Positions 1-7,433 of a DNA stretch of 64,000 nt are shown here, in pieces (the first letter of the stretch is position 1; every line of letters starts with the position of its first letter). The stretch spans positions 930,001-994,000 of the forward strand of contig CAWGTD010000006.1 of NCBI GenBank assembly GCA_963825415.1, given 5' to 3'. This DNA comes from BP-464 sp963825415 (GTDB lineage: Bacteria; Actinomycetota; Thermoleophilia; Solirubrobacterales; Solirubrobacteraceae). Made by a program: the position numbers and the translations under genes. The notes beneath the pieces are model-generated. The model saw only the letters and a program-made list of their open reading frames with translations. It did not search any database and had not been told where the DNA came from.

Positions 1-348
1 CTTCGTCGGCGGATCGATGAAGACGTGGCGGAAGCTGCCCTCCGCCAAGCGTTCGCCGTCACGCGTGATCGCGTAGGAGCTGACCATCGAGGTGTCTCCG
101 AGGCGCTCGATTCCGATCTCGATCTCGATCAGCTCATCGAACCGAGCCGGGGCGTAATAGCGGATGCTCATCTCGGCGACGACGAGGTCGGTCCCCGCCT
201 CGATCATCGCCTGGTAGGAGCCGAGTGCCGTGCGCCACAGCTCGGTCAGCGCGAGGTCGTAGTACTCCGGATAGCGCGCGAAGTAGACGACCTCCTGCGG
301 GTCGCACTCCTGGTAGCGGACCCGCAGGGCGTGGCGGAAGTGCGCCAT
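1..348 (-). CDS. Acyl-CoA thioesterase, hotdog fold (4HBT/YbgC-like), C-terminus cut by window edge
   Basis: The reading frame runs from an ATG at 348 and is still open at base 1, so 116 residues are visible. The N-terminus has the pattern ECDPQEVVYFARYPEYYDLA, in which Asp16 sits where 4-hydroxybenzoyl-CoA/YbgC thioesterases carry the catalytic Asp and is followed by the usual aromatic-rich helix. Such enzymes hydrolyse acyl-CoA in the cytoplasm; the substrate cannot be read here. A perfect 8-bp inverted repeat (349-356 with 369-376) lies directly upstream of the start codon and may be an intergenic terminator or a structure masking initiation. The only neighbour in view is the same-strand Rpf-like gene 47 bases upstream. 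Confidence 0.85.
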   Translation of the reverse strand, partial: MAHFRHALRVRYQECDPQEVVYFARYPEYYDLALTELWRTALGSYQAMIEAGTDLVVAEMSIRYYAPARFDELIEIEIGIERLGDTSMVSSYAITRDGERLAEGSFRHVFIDPPTK

Positions 349-376
349 GGCGGCCGAGCCTAATGGCCCGGCCGCC
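349..376. terminator. GC-rich inverted repeat between rpf-like gene and thioesterase
   Basis: The arms GGCGGCCG (349-356) and CGGCCGCC (369-376) are perfectly complementary around a 12-base loop. The repeat lies after the stop of the Rpf-like gene and touches the thioesterase ATG. No T-tract follows on either strand, so intrinsic termination is uncertain. Confidence 0.35.
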
Positions 377-395
377 ACGCGGAACTACGGCGCAC

Positions 396-1058
396 TTAGG
401 CGCAGCTCGGCCAGGGGGTCGTGCCGGACCGCGCCAGGAGCTTGGCCGCCATCCGATCCTGGACGGCTTCCGGCGCGCGCGCCGGGTCGCCGGTGCCGCC
501 GAGGGCACGCCAGGTCGCACGGCTGAACTGGTACTTGCCGCGGTACAGACCGCCCGCCGACACGGCACGCGGGTTGCCTCCCGACTCGCATGCGGCGATG
601 CGCGCGAGCATGGCCGAAGCGGCCCGCCCGGTGGCGCGATTGGTCTCGACGGCGGGGGCTGTGGCGATGCCCAGCGCGCGGCGCGTCTGCGGGCCGACGA
701 TGCCGTCGACCAGCAGGCCGTTGCGGCGCTGGAAGGCGCGCACGGCGCGCCGGGTCACGGCGTCGTACGAACCGGTCGTCGCGATGCCCAGCGCACGCTG
801 GACGGCGATCACGCCGGAGCCGTGGCTGCCGGCGGTGAGCAGCCCGGAGGACTGCCCGGAGGATGTGGCCGCCGCGAGGGTCAGCGGCGCGGCGAGCGCC
901 AGCGCCCCCAACGCGATGGCGAGGGTGCTCGCACCGCCGTGGGTCCGGCGCCGGCGGGAGCGCGCGCGCAGGGAGAAAGCCCGGCGGGAGCGCGAGTTTG
1001 CGAGGGATTCCTGGCAGGCGGCGCGAATGGCTCGGTCGTCGTCAGGCGAACGGGTCAC
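396..1058 (-). CDS. Resuscitation-promoting-factor-like cell wall hydrolase with peptidoglycan-binding domain
   Basis: This 220-residue protein starts at a GTG (1058), 8 bases after a clean AAGGAG ribosome site (1067-1072). Residues 1-40 are Arg-rich and cytoplasmic. Residues 43-64 form a signal anchor or signal peptide. Residues 78-128 are a PG_binding_1 domain ending in DGIVGPQTRRALGI. Residues 150-220 are an Rpf/transglycosylase-like domain with Cys157-Glu158 in IAACESGGN (Glu is the expected catalytic acid) and a partner Cys219 at the end. Such enzymes cleave peptidoglycan glycan strands during growth or exit from dormancy. The gene follows a c-di-AMP riboswitch, as known for rpf genes in other Actinobacteria. 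Confidence 0.88.
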   Translation of the reverse strand: MTRSPDDDRAIRAACQESLANSRSRRAFSLRARSRRRRTHGGASTLAIALGALALAAPLTLAAATSSGQSSGLLTAGSHGSGVIAVQRALGIATTGSYDAVTRRAVRAFQRRNGLLVDGIVGPQTRRALGIATAPAVETNRATGRAASAMLARIAACESGGNPRAVSAGGLYRGKYQFSRATWRALGGTGDPARAPEAVQDRMAAKLLARSGTTPWPSCA

Positions 1059-1078
1059 TACGAGTGCTCCTTGTCGTC

Positions 1079-1213
1079 GCGCCTACGGGGTTAGCTGACG
1101 GGCTCGCGCTCTTGCGCTACACCGCGATTCACGCGGCGATTCGCCCCGGGCCGAGACGGACTCGACCAGTGGTTCCCCCGTTCCCAGGCGCCTGGGCGGC
1201 CCGGGACTCGGCG
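1079..1213 (-). ncRNA. ydaO/yuaA-type c-di-AMP riboswitch upstream of the Rpf-like gene
   Basis: Read on the minus strand, the leader contains the family's signature blocks in order: GGGGGAACC, then GGGGCGAAUC, then GCGUGAAUCGCGG, and finally CCCGUCAGCUAACC followed by CCGUAGGCG just before the AAGGAG site. This final block is the most conserved piece of the ydaO class. The class binds c-di-AMP and normally turns expression off. In Streptomyces the same RNA controls rpfA. Boundaries are estimated from the outer pairing elements. A covariance-model search was not run. Confidence 0.88.
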
Positions 1214-1238
1214 TGTATTGCTCTACATCCAAGCACAT

Positions 1239-1252
1239 CGAACGGCTGTTCG
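1239..1252. promoter_or_regulatory. LexA/SOS-box-like palindrome
   Basis: CGAACGGCTGTTCG is an exact match to the Gram-positive/actinobacterial LexA operator form CGAAC-N4-GTTCG. It lies 26 bases upstream of the riboswitch's 5' end, where the promoter of the Rpf-like transcript should be. It is also 160 bases upstream of the divergent winged-helix gene. It could act on either. Confidence 0.55.
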
Positions 1253-1412
1253 TCTCATTCCTTTGTCCAGAACAGTGCTCCCGGACGCCTGGGATGCCGA
1301 TAGTTGGAGTGCAGGACAAGGCCATCCCCGAAAAACGGCACCCCCGTCGCGAGGCGGGTTCGCAAAGCCAGGGATCTCTCCGAGATAGCCCGGTTGCCGA
1401 AAGGAACAAGCC

Positions 1413-1670
1413 ATGTGGAGTACATCCGCTCCTAGCCCCGCCCCCCTCTCTGCCGAGGCCGGATCGGTGCTGGCCGCCCTCATCCAGGCAGCAAACGGCA
1501 CCGGCCTGCGCCTGAACGACCTTTCTGAGCGCACCGGGCTCCCCACCGGCCACGTCGGCCGGCACCTGCGCACCCTCGAGCGCGACCGTCTCGCCCGCTA
1601 CAGCGTCGGAACGTGGCGTGCCACGGCCCGCGGCGAGGATCACCCCGCCGCCGGCTCGATCGCCGCCTGA
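1413..1670 (+). CDS. Small winged-helix DNA-binding protein
   Basis: An 85-residue protein starts at ATG 1413 behind a GAAAGGA ribosome site. Residues about 20-68 read as a helix-turn-helix followed by a wing (LAALIQAANG, LNDLSERTGLPTGHVGRHLRT, LERDRLARY), the layout of MarR/IclR/ArsR-type winged helices. There is no visible effector domain, so it may be a stand-alone repressor or adaptor. It is divergent from the riboswitch/Rpf-like gene and co-directional with the glycoside hydrolase, separated from it by two CRP-like palindromes. The target is unknown. Confidence 0.65.
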   Translation: MWSTSAPSPAPLSAEAGSVLAALIQAANGTGLRLNDLSERTGLPTGHVGRHLRTLERDRLARYSVGTWRATARGEDHPAAGSIAA

Positions 1671-1689
1671 ACCGCAGCGAAAGCAGCCT

Positions 1690-1712
1690 CCGTGTGAGCA
1701 GCGCTCACACGG
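1690..1712. promoter_or_regulatory. CRP-like palindrome, first copy (TGTGA-N7-TCACA)
   Basis: A perfect 10-bp inverted repeat (1690-1699 with 1703-1712, 3-base loop) contains TGTGA at 1693-1697 and TCACA at 1705-1709, spaced by seven bases. It lies 20 bases after the winged-helix stop. The long arms also allow it to form a hairpin in RNA. Confidence 0.45.
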
Positions 1713-1744
1713 GTAGCACCACAGGCCATGGCCCTGATGCCCCG

Positions 1745-1760
1745 TGTGACGGTCGTCACA
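1745..1760. promoter_or_regulatory. CRP/FNR-family operator-like site (TGTGA-N6-TCACA)
   Basis: TGTGACGGTCGTCACA matches the CRP half-sites TGTGA and TCACA with the canonical six-base spacing; GlxR and mycobacterial CRP use the same sequence. It is centred about 50 bases before the proposed start of the secreted glycoside hydrolase, a sensible place for carbon-responsive control. Confidence 0.55.
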
Positions 1761-1802
1761 CAAGCGCAACGGGGACGGTGGCCTTCCTGTTGGGGACAGG
1801 GC

Positions 1803-3185
1803 ATGGCTCGCCGCGCCCCCATCGTTCTCGCCGTTCTCGCCTGCCTGGCGGGCCCGGCCGCGTCCGCGCACGCAAGCAGCACCCAGGCCTCGATGTTCGA
1901 GGCGCCGCACGAGCTGATGAGCGACGACGCCGGCCTGCGCGCGAGCACACTCGACGAGGTGCAGAGCTTCGGCGTTCGCTGGATGCGCGTCGTCCTCTAC
2001 TGGCGCAGCGTCGCCCCCACGCCTGACAGCTGGCGGGTGCCCGACGCCAACCTGGCTGACCCGGCCTCCTACGACTGGAGCCGCTACGACCGGGCGATCG
2101 ACGATGTCACGGCGCGCCACATCCGCGTGCTGCTGACCGTGTCCGGCCCGGTGCCCGACTGGGCCAGCCGCAGCCGCCACAGCTCGACCATGCATCCCTC
2201 CGCCGCCCAGTTCGGCCGCTTCATGGCCGCCGCCGGCCGGCACTTCGGCACGCGGATCAGCCACTGGTCGATCTGGAACGAGCCCAACCATCCCGACTTC
2301 CTCGGGCCGCAGTACAGCCGCGGCCGCGCGGTGTCGCCGAGCATCTACCGCGCGCTCTTCAAGGCCGGCGAGCGCGGGCTGCGCACCACCGGCAACACCA
2401 AGGACGTCGTGCTGATGGGCGAGACCGCCCCGGTCGGGACCTCGCACGTCGTCCCGCCGCTGACCTTCCTGCGCGGCGCGCTGTGCCTGAACGCCGCCTA
2501 TCACCGCCGTTCGTCCTGCTCGCGCGCTGGCGCGGACGGCTGGGCCCACCACGCCTACACACACGGCTCGCCGTGGTACGTCCCACGCTCGCGCAACGAC
2601 GTCACGATCGGCGTCCTCGGGCGGCTCAACCACGCGCTCGCCGCAGCCGGCCGTGCCGGGGCGGTGCGCCGCGGCCTGCCGATCTGGCTGACCGAGTTCG
2701 GCATCCAGTCGGTGCCCGACCCCTACATCGGCGTGAGCGAGCTCGCGCAGGCCGAGTTCCGCTCGATCGCCGAGCGCATGGCCTACCGCAACCCGCGGGT
2801 GAAGCTGTTCTCGCAGTACCTGATGCGCGACGACACCCCACGCGCCGGCGCGGCGAGCCAGCGCTACAGCGGCTTCGAGTCCGGCCTGCGCCACGCCGAC
2901 GGTCGCGAGAAGCGCAGCTACGAGGGCTACCGGCTCGCCCTGGTCGCCAAGCGCGGCGCGCGCAGCGTGCTGCTCTGGGGCGTCGTGCGGCCGCATCAGG
3001 GCCGCGACGCGCTCGTCGTCGAGTATCGCGGCAAGCACGGCAAGAGCTGGCGGCGCCTCAAGCGCGACGCGACGAACACCCACGGCGTGTGGTCGACCAC
3101 CACGCGCTACGTCGCCGGGCGCCGCTACCGCGTGGCGTGGAACGGCCACCACGGCCCGCCCACGCGCGTCTACAGCCGCGGCTAG
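1803..3185 (+). CDS. Secreted glycoside hydrolase, clan-A (beta/alpha)8 type
   Basis: The start is placed at ATG 1803 because it opens directly into a signal peptide (MARRAPIVLAVLACLAG, cleavage near AHA-SS), giving 460 residues; an in-frame ATG at 1728 would bury the signal. The central domain is a TIM-barrel hydrolase of the GH5/GH39-like superfamily. The acid/base Glu is in WSIWNEPNHPDF (about residue 160) and the nucleophile Glu in IWLTEFGIQS (about residue 298). The last 80 or so residues look like a small beta-rich accessory domain. The substrate is not readable. The stop codon TAG shares the four bases CTAG with the stop of the convergent ABC transporter gene. CRP-like palindromes lie upstream. 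Confidence 0.82.
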   Translation: MARRAPIVLAVLACLAGPAASAHASSTQASMFEAPHELMSDDAGLRASTLDEVQSFGVRWMRVVLYWRSVAPTPDSWRVPDANLADPASYDWSRYDRAIDDVTARHIRVLLTVSGPVPDWASRSRHSSTMHPSAAQFGRFMAAAGRHFGTRISHWSIWNEPNHPDFLGPQYSRGRAVSPSIYRALFKAGERGLRTTGNTKDVVLMGETAPVGTSHVVPPLTFLRGALCLNAAYHRRSSCSRAGADGWAHHAYTHGSPWYVPRSRNDVTIGVLGRLNHALAAAGRAGAVRRGLPIWLTEFGIQSVPDPYIGVSELAQAEFRSIAERMAYRNPRVKLFSQYLMRDDTPRAGAASQRYSGFESGLRHADGREKRSYEGYRLALVAKRGARSVLLWGVVRPHQGRDALVVEYRGKHGKSWRRLKRDATNTHGVWSTTTRYVAGRRYRVAWNGHHGPPTRVYSRG

Positions 3186-4948
3186 ACGACAGCGTCGAGC
3201 GTCGACGTCGTGTGCAGCTGGGCGTAGCGGCCGCCCGCGCGAATCAGCTCGTCGTGCGTGCCGCGCTCGACGATCCGGCCGTGGTCGAGCACGACGATCT
3301 GGTCGGCGTTCCTGATCGTGGAGAGCCGGTGGGCGATGGCGATCGTCGTGCGCCCCTCGGCGAGGCGGTCCAGCGCCTCCTGCACGGCGCGCTCGGTCTC
3401 GGTGTCAAGCGAGCTGGTGGCCTCGTCGAGGATCAGCACCGGCGGGTTGCGCAGGATCGTGCGCGCGATCGCGATGCGCTGCTTCTCGCCGCCGGAGAAG
3501 CGATAGCCGCGCTCGCCGACCAGCGTGTCGTAGCCGTCGGGCAACGAGGCGATCAGGTCGTGGATCCGCGCCGCGCGCGCGGCGTCCTCGAGCTCGGCGT
3601 CGCTCGCGTCGGGCCGGGCGAAGCGCAGGTTCTCGCCGATCGTGGAGTGGAAGAGGTAGGTCTCCTGCGAGACGACGCCCACGGTCTGGGCCAGCGAGGC
3701 GAACGACAGGTCGCGCACGTCGACGCCGTCGATCGTCACGCGCCCGGCGGTCGTGTCGTACAGCCGCGCCGCGAGGTAGGCGAGCGTCGTCTTGCCTGAG
3801 CCGGTCTCGCCGACCAGAGCGGTGGTGGTCCCGGGCGCGACCGCGAACGCGACGCCGTCGAGCGTGGGCGGCCCGTCGGGGTCATAGCCGAACGTCACGT
3901 CCTCGAAGACGACCTCGCCGCGCGGATCGCGCAGGTCCACCGCGCCGCCGCGCTCTTCGACGTCGACGGGCAGGTCGAGGTACTCGAAGATCCGCCGGAA
4001 CAGCGAGAGCGAGGTCTGCACGTCGACCCCGACCGACAGCAGCGAGCCGATCGGGAACAGCAGCCGCGTCTGGAGCGTCGTGAACGCCACGACGGTGCCG
4101 ATCGAGACGCTGCCCGACAGCCCGGCGAACCAGTAGACCAGCGCCGGCATCACCGAGAAGGTGGTCTGCACCGAGGCCATCCGCCAGCGGCCGGCCATGC
4201 GCGAGCGCACCTCGAGGTCGGCCAGGTCGCGCGACTCGTCCTCGAAGCGCCGGGCCAGGTCGTCGCCGCGGCCCATCGTCTTGCCGAGCAGGACGCCGGA
4301 GACCGACAGCGACTCCTCGACCAGCGAGGACATGTCGGCCAGGCGACCCTGGCGGGCGCCGGCGATCTTCTGGCGCTCGCGGCCGACGCGGCGCGTCATC
4401 CAGACGAAGAACGGCAGGACGGCGAGGCTGAAGAGGGCCAGCCGCGGGTCGAGGACGACCATCGCGACGATCACGCTGGCCACTGTCGTGACGTTCGACG
4501 CGATCGAGGTCGCCGTGGAGGTCACGACGTTCTGCACGCCGCCGATGTCGTTGGCGATCCGCGACTGGACCTCGCCCGTGCGCGTGCGCGTGAAGAACGC
4601 CAGCGACATCCGCTGGAGATGGCGGTAGACGGAGGTCCGCAGGTCGTGCATGACCCGCTGGCCGACGATGTTGGAGAGGAAGGTCTGCGCGACGCCGAGC
4701 GCGCCGGTCGCCACCGAGATCGCGATCATCGCCGCGACGAGGATCGTCAGGAGCCCGTTGTCGCGCTCGGGAATCGCGTGGTCGAGGACCTCGCGCAGCA
4801 GGAACGGCGAGACCATCGAGATCAGCGCCGAGAGCACGATCAGGCTGAGCACGAACCCCAATCGGGCCCGATAGGGCCTGAACAGACGGAGTATCCGGCG
4901 GCCGTCGCCGGGCACCGGCAGGGGGTCACTATGTTGAGTTGTGCTCAC
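3182..4948 (-). CDS. ABC exporter, fused permease-ATPase half-transporter
   Basis: This 588-residue protein has a six-helix ABC_membrane domain (about 25-310) followed by a nucleotide-binding domain. Walker A is GETGSGKTT near residue 379, the signature FSGGEKQR near 483, Walker B VLILDEATSSLD near 501, and a switch His is in IAHRLSTI. This is the MsbA/multidrug type, which acts as a dimer and flips lipids, drugs or peptides outward. The start is a GTG at 4948 inside a compact divergent region shared with lon. The substrate cannot be assigned. Confidence 0.9.
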   Translation of the reverse strand: MSTTQHSDPLPVPGDGRRILRLFRPYRARLGFVLSLIVLSALISMVSPFLLREVLDHAIPERDNGLLTILVAAMIAISVATGALGVAQTFLSNIVGQRVMHDLRTSVYRHLQRMSLAFFTRTRTGEVQSRIANDIGGVQNVVTSTATSIASNVTTVASVIVAMVVLDPRLALFSLAVLPFFVWMTRRVGRERQKIAGARQGRLADMSSLVEESLSVSGVLLGKTMGRGDDLARRFEDESRDLADLEVRSRMAGRWRMASVQTTFSVMPALVYWFAGLSGSVSIGTVVAFTTLQTRLLFPIGSLLSVGVDVQTSLSLFRRIFEYLDLPVDVEERGGAVDLRDPRGEVVFEDVTFGYDPDGPPTLDGVAFAVAPGTTTALVGETGSGKTTLAYLAARLYDTTAGRVTIDGVDVRDLSFASLAQTVGVVSQETYLFHSTIGENLRFARPDASDAELEDAARAARIHDLIASLPDGYDTLVGERGYRFSGGEKQRIAIARTILRNPPVLILDEATSSLDTETERAVQEALDRLAEGRTTIAIAHRLSTIRNADQIVVLDHGRIVERGTHDELIRAGGRYAQLHTTSTLDAVV

Positions 4949-4967
4949 TAAGATCTTCTGTTATCGT
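4934..4967 (+). promoter_or_regulatory. lon promoter with HAIR-like (HspR) operator
   Basis: A candidate promoter has -35 TTGTGC (4939-4944), a 17-base spacer and -10 TATCGT (4962-4967), about 40 bases before the lon start. Overlapping the -35 is TTGAGT-N7-ACTAAG (4934-4952). This is close to the HspR operator CTTGAGT-N7-ACTCAAG known to control lon in Streptomyces; the left half is nearly perfect and the right half lacks one C. An additional palindrome GTTGCGTGCGCAAC lies at 4966-4979. The site also overlaps the start of the divergent ABC gene. Confidence 0.45.
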
Positions 4968-5972
4968 TGCGTGCGCAACAGTTGATCGCAACCCAGGTGG
5001 TTTGTCAAGTGCCCCGTCTTCTCCTCATCCCCGTCGACGACACCGTGGTCTTCCCGACGATGGACGTCACGCTACCGGTGGACACCGGCGGCGAGGAACA
5101 GGTCCTGCTCGTGCCGAGGCAGGACGGCGAGTACGCGTCCGTGGGCACGATCGCCCGCGTCGCGCAGACCCTGCGCCTCCCCGGCGGCGTGGCCGGCGCC
5201 GTCCTGGAGGGCGTGGCTCGCGGTATCGCGGGCGCGGCCGAAACCGACGCCTCCGGCCAGCTGCGCGTCGAGGTCGAAGAGCACCCCGACGACGTGCCGG
5301 TCGACGGGCGCACCCGCACGCTGGAGCGCGAGTACCGCGCCGTGGTCGAGGAGATCCTCGAGCTGCGCGGCGTCGACGATCGCATCGCGGCATTCCTGCG
5401 CTCGATCCGCGAGCCGGGCGCGCTCGCCGACACCTCCGGCTACTCCCCCGACATCGATTACGACCAGAAGGTCGAGCTGCTCGAGACGCTGGACGTCACC
5501 GAGCGCCTGGAGAAGGCGCTGGGCTTCCAGCGCGAGCGCCTGGCGCAGGCGCAGGTGCGCAAGCGCATCCGCGAGGACGTCGAGGACGGCGCCGCCAAGC
5601 AGCAGCGCGAGTACTTCCTGCGCAAGCAGATGGACTCGATCCGTCGCGAGCTGGGCGAGGACGACGGCTCGTTCATCGAGGAGTACCGGACCAAGATCTC
5701 CGAGTCGGGCATGCCCGAGGGCGTGCGCGAACAGGCCGAGCGCGAGCTGGGCCGACTGGAGCGCATGGGCGAGGGCGGCTCGGGCGAGGGCCAGATGATC
5801 CGTACCTACCTCGACTGGCTGATCAGCGTGCCGTGGGGCGAGCGCTCCGAGGAGAAGCTCGAGCCCGAGCACACCCGCGAGGTGCTCGACGCCGACCACG
5901 CGGGCCTCGACGACGTCAAGGACCGGATCGTCGAGTACGTGGCGGTGCGAAAGCTGTTGCGGGATCGGGGAG

Positions 5973-6067
5973 CAGGTGTTTCGCCCTCCGGTGACCGGAA
6001 CCGGCCACCTTCGGGCGACGTCACTCGCGGTGACCGGAACCGGTCACCTTCGGGCGACGTCACCCAC
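5973..6067 (+). repeat. Two tandem copies of a palindromic repeat inserted in frame in lon
   Basis: Two near-identical units read GACCGGAACCGG, then a CACCTTCGGGCGACGTCAC tail. The second unit contains the 20-base palindrome GGTGACCGGAACCGGTCACC. The units encode SGDRNRPPSGDVT and RGDRNRSPSGDVT, residues absent from ordinary Lon proteins, exactly between the N-terminal region and the Walker A loop. This resembles protein-coding palindromic elements such as Rickettsia RPE. Confidence 0.7.
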
Positions 6068-6169
6068 GGCGCGATTCTGACTCTGATCGGACCTCCCGGG
6101 ACCGGCAAGACCTCGATCGGCGAGTCGGTCGCCCGCGCGATGGGGCGCGAGTTCGTGCGCATGTCGCTG

Positions 6170-6237
<68 letters not shown>

Positions 6238-6719
6238 GCTGGTCCGTGCCCTGCGCGACGCCGGGACGATGAACCCGGTGATCCTGCTCGACGAGGTCGA
6301 CAAGGTCGGCGCCGACTGGCGCGGCGACCCGAGCGCCGCGCTGCTGGAGGTGCTCGACCCGGCGCAGAACTCGACGTTCCGCGACCACTACCTCGACGTC
6401 GAGCTCGATCTGAGCGAAGTGGTCTTCATCGCCACCGCCAACCAGGCCGAGACGATCCCCGGCCCGCTGCTCGACCGCATGGAGGTCATCCGCTTCGACG
6501 GCTACACGGTGCAGGAGAAGGTCGCGATCGGCCGCGACTACCTGTGGCCGCGCCAGGTCGAGCGCAACGGGCTGCGGCCCGACGAGGTGCGCGATCGACG
6601 ACGAGGTCCTCCGACTGGTCGTCGGCGAGTACACCCGAGAGGCGGGCGTGCGTCAGCTCGAGCGCGAGCTCGGGACGCTGCTGCGCAAGACGGCGACCCG
6701 TGATAGCGTCGGCAAGGTA

Positions 6720-6772
6720 AGGAATCGGACCGGTCTCGGTCACCGGAGGATCGGAACCGATCGATCTCCGTC
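6720..6772 (+). repeat. Diverged copy of the lon palindromic repeat at the lon frameshift
   Basis: GATCGGAACCGATC followed by CGACGTCAC has the same palindrome-plus-tail layout as the units at 5973-6067 with several substitutions. A partial inverted copy, GACCGGTCTCGGTCACC, lies just before it. It falls between the AAA+ helical subdomain and the protease domain, where the second lon frame change also occurs. Confidence 0.55.
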
Positions 6773-6945
6773 GACGTCACAATCGATGCCGTCCGCGACG
6801 CGCTCGGCCGCCAGAAGGTCTTCCACGAGGCCGCCGCGCGAACCGCGGTGCCCGGCGTGGCGACCGGCCTGTCGGTCACCGGGACCGGCGGCGACGTGCT
6901 GTTCATCGAGGCCAACTCCACGAAGGCGCGCGGCACCCAGCTGCA

Positions 6946-6983
<38 letters not shown>

Positions 6984-7404
6984 CGCGGATCGCGCTCACC
7001 TACGTGCGTGCGCACAGCGACGACCTCGGCATCCCCGAGGAGTCTTTCGACGACCGCGAGTTCCACGTCCACGTCCCTGCCGGCGCGATCCCCAAGGACG
7101 GCCCGAGCGCAGGCATCACGATGGCGACCGCGCTCGCCTCGCTGCTCAGCGGCCGGCCGGTGCGTCACACGGTCGGGATGACCGGCGAGGTCACGCTTCA
7201 GGGGCGGGTGCTACCGATCGGCGGCCTGAAGCAGAAGGTGCTCGCCGCGCATGCGGCCGGGCTGACCGACGTGATCCTGCCCGAGCGCAATCGGCAGGAC
7301 CTCGACGACGTGCCCGCCGACGTCCGCGAGACGATGACGTTCCACCCGGTGATGACGGTCGGCGAGGTCCTCGATCTGGCGCTCGAGCCCGCGCCCGCCG
7401 CCGT

Positions 7405-7427
7405 GACCGCCTGACGTCCAGGCGGTC
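7405..7427. terminator. Bidirectional hairpin between convergent lon and DUF6351 genes
   Basis: GACCGCCTG (7405-7413) pairs perfectly with CAGGCGGTC (7419-7427) around a 5-base loop. The hairpin spans the lon stop codon and lies 6 bases before the convergent gene's stop. There is no T-tract, so it may act as a pause or RNA-stability element rather than a full intrinsic terminator. Confidence 0.5.
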
Positions 7428-7433
7428 CGGCGG

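Noticed and set aside
1083..3152. 689-codon open frame opposite the glycoside hydrolase
   Set aside because: Antisense shadow of a gene with clear catalytic motifs and signal peptide. It has no recognisable domain.
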